From the NCBI GenBank assembly GCA_022561895.1, contig JADFQH010000178.1:1-6397 (forward strand): 6,397 nucleotides of DNA, read 5' to 3'. The translations under genes and the position numbers were made by a program. Below, piece by piece: positions 5,473 to 6,397 of the stretch. The first letter of the stretch is position 1; each line of letters begins with the position of its first letter. The stretch comes from Methanobacteriota archaeon. GTDB lineage: Archaea > Halobacteriota > Halobacteria > Halobacteriales > Halalkalicoccaceae. Under the pieces are notes generated by a model that saw nothing but the letters and a program-made list of their open reading frames with translations, made no database searches and had not been told where the DNA came from.

Positions 5473-6397
5473 GTCGATCGCGGTGTGCCGGGAGATGTCC
5501 TCCATGTTGTAACTGGTGCGGTAGGCAAAGAGGCATCGATAGCATCCGTCGTCGCAGGAGCAGGCTGTCAGGACGATCAAGGCCTCCCGGAATACCTTCA
5601 TCAGCTCGTCTGGCGTGCGCATCAGGTTCTTCAAGAACCCCGTACCCCCCGGCACCTGGTCGTAAAGAACGAGGTAGCGCTTGCGGTAGACGGCCCCCTC
5701 CACCGGCTCGTCTTGCAGGGTGATCTTGAGGTGGTCGATCTGCCCTTCGAAATACCGTTTCAGGCCTACCTGTAAGGCGGCAACAAACGAGTGCAGCTTC
5801 CGCTCGGACCCGGCGAAGGTGGTCACGGGCAGCAGCATCCGTTTGGCCTCGGAATGAAAGCTGCGGTACAGGAAGAGGGAACGTCGGTCGGTATCTTTTT
5901 CCGGCCTCGCCCGCACGGGGCAGGAAAAGGCATGGTCGATCTTCCCGTTACGGGCCGCCACCCGGCCGCACTGGCTACAGACCTGAAAGCCGGGGCGCAC
6001 CTCTTCTTTGCCGGCAATGCTGATGTCCTTGCCGGTGCCGCCCCGCTCGCCGAAGTTGATCTCGCGCAGCGTGATGCGTTTGATGAATTCGAACCCATAG
6101 GGCAGCGAGGCCACGTCCAGCCGGTAGGCTTCGGTAACATCCTGGTCGTCGAAGTTAACCAGCGTTTCCTTGACGTAGAACTTGTTGTCCCGGTCGTCGC
6201 TGTCGTCGCCCCGTCGGCTCTCCTTGTCGGAGGTATGGGCAAAGACCTGGCGCAGGGCCACCATCTCGTGCTGCTGCGCGGTATCGGCCCACTGCGGCGT
6301 GCCGCACCGGGGGCAGGCCGCCTGGTCGGTGTGGAGGGCGGTGTCTTCGAGGTAGGAGCAGTTCGGGCAGAGCCGCCAGGTCTCGGGCTTGCTCACG
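5335..6397 (-). CDS. DUF1998-like C-terminal region of a large helicase-type protein, broken at both ends
   Basis: The frame is open to the right edge, so the gene starts outside the window; GTG 6396 is only the first possible start codon inside it. Counting from there, a zinc-ribbon-like pair CPNC/CPRC lies at 10-13 and 28-31. A second set is CSQC (140-143) with His155 and Cys159. Next come YDQVPGGTGF (245-254) and the four-Cys cluster CSCDDGCYRC (279-288). This last part resembles DUF1998, a zinc-binding module at the end of superfamily 2 helicases of the YprA/MrfA type and of some defence-island helicases. No helicase motor is in the window, so its presence upstream is inferred. Recognisable sequence ends at NALFDSELEARFIE (about 332-345, to 5362). 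The last eight residues before TGA (5335-5337) are antisense peptidase sequence. Neutral composition and GCC/ACC/CGG/CTG codons differ from the haloarchaeal genes, suggesting a bacterial source. Confidence 0.65.
   Translation of the reverse strand, partial: VSKPETWRLCPNCSYLEDTALHTDQAACPRCGTPQWADTAQQHEMVALRQVFAHTSDKESRRGDDSDDRDNKFYVKETLVNFDDQDVTEAYRLDVASLPYGFEFIKRITLREINFGERGGTGKDISIAGKEEVRPGFQVCSQCGRVAARNGKIDHAFSCPVRARPEKDTDRRSLFLYRSFHSEAKRMLLPVTTFAGSERKLHSFVAALQVGLKRYFEGQIDHLKITLQDEPVEGAVYRKRYLVLYDQVPGGTGFLKNLMRTPDELMKVFREALIVLTACSCDDGCYRCLFAYRTSYNMEDISRHTAIDLLSSIVQHRERLVAVENLRKVDVNALFDSELEARFIECILEQSRL
5362..5382. other. Junction between haloarchaeal and bacterial-like DNA
   Basis: These 21 bp read LDEAGFE on the plus strand, in register with the S9 peptidase. 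On the minus strand they read LEARFIE, in register with the helicase-like protein. Peptidase-like sequence lies only to the left and helicase-like sequence only to the right. The segment contains GAAGC-GG-GCTTC (5368-5379), a small inverted repeat. It behaves like a short shared word at which two unrelated molecules were joined. Confidence 0.7.

Noticed and set aside
5335..6397. A DISARM, BREX or similar defence system
   Set aside because: Only a DUF1998-like tail is present, with no motor, methyltransferase or other partner. It also probably belongs to another genome than the rest of the window.

Overview
The left 5.38 kb (about 1-5382) reads as a haloarchaeal chromosome or megaplasmid. The proteins are rich in Asp and Glu. 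Codons favour GCG, TCG, CGA, CTC and GTC. Genes start at or very near TATA-box-predicted transcription starts. The first two genes are a pair characteristic of Halobacteria. The genus cannot be fixed from the sequence.

Layout: 1-171 is the 3' end of an rdfA-type gene (rod-determining factor RdfA family) with a terminal Cys cluster. A 77-nt gap holding a TATA box leads to 249-2120, an archaea-specific SMC/Rad50-like protein. It has two long coiled-coil arms, a CWTC hook, and degenerate Walker A and Walker B motifs. Tail-to-tail with it, 15 nt away, is 2136-2552 (-), an orphan IS630-type transposase helix-turn-helix protein with no DDE nuclease half. Upstream of that on the same strand is 2585-3460 (-), a complete 3-hydroxyacyl-CoA dehydrogenase. 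A 242-nt divergent intergenic region with an AT-rich core separates it from 3703-5472 (+), a cytoplasmic S9 prolyl-oligopeptidase-family hydrolase.

The right end (about 5383-6397) does not match the rest. On the minus strand it encodes the zinc-binding, DUF1998-like C-terminal part of a large helicase-type protein with neutral composition and different codon choice (GCC, ACC, CGG, CTG, GTG), which looks bacterial. The peptidase and the helicase fragment run into each other. Peptidase homology stops before its catalytic His, and helicase homology stops just after an LFDSELEARFIE motif. The two overlap by about 21 bp (5362-5382) that make good sense in both reading directions. The simplest explanation is a chimeric join of two genomes at a short shared word, through assembly or amplification. 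A real recombination event is the less likely alternative.

Together, the RdfA/SMC pair points to cell-shape or chromosome-associated functions and the dehydrogenase to fatty-acyl-CoA metabolism. The S9 enzyme probably degrades peptides. I see no operon linking these functions, no RNA gene, no CRISPR array and no complete mobile element. I did not find a convincing new multi-gene system. The points most worth following up are the junction, the degenerate SMC ATPase site beside rdfA, and the orphan transposase HTH.
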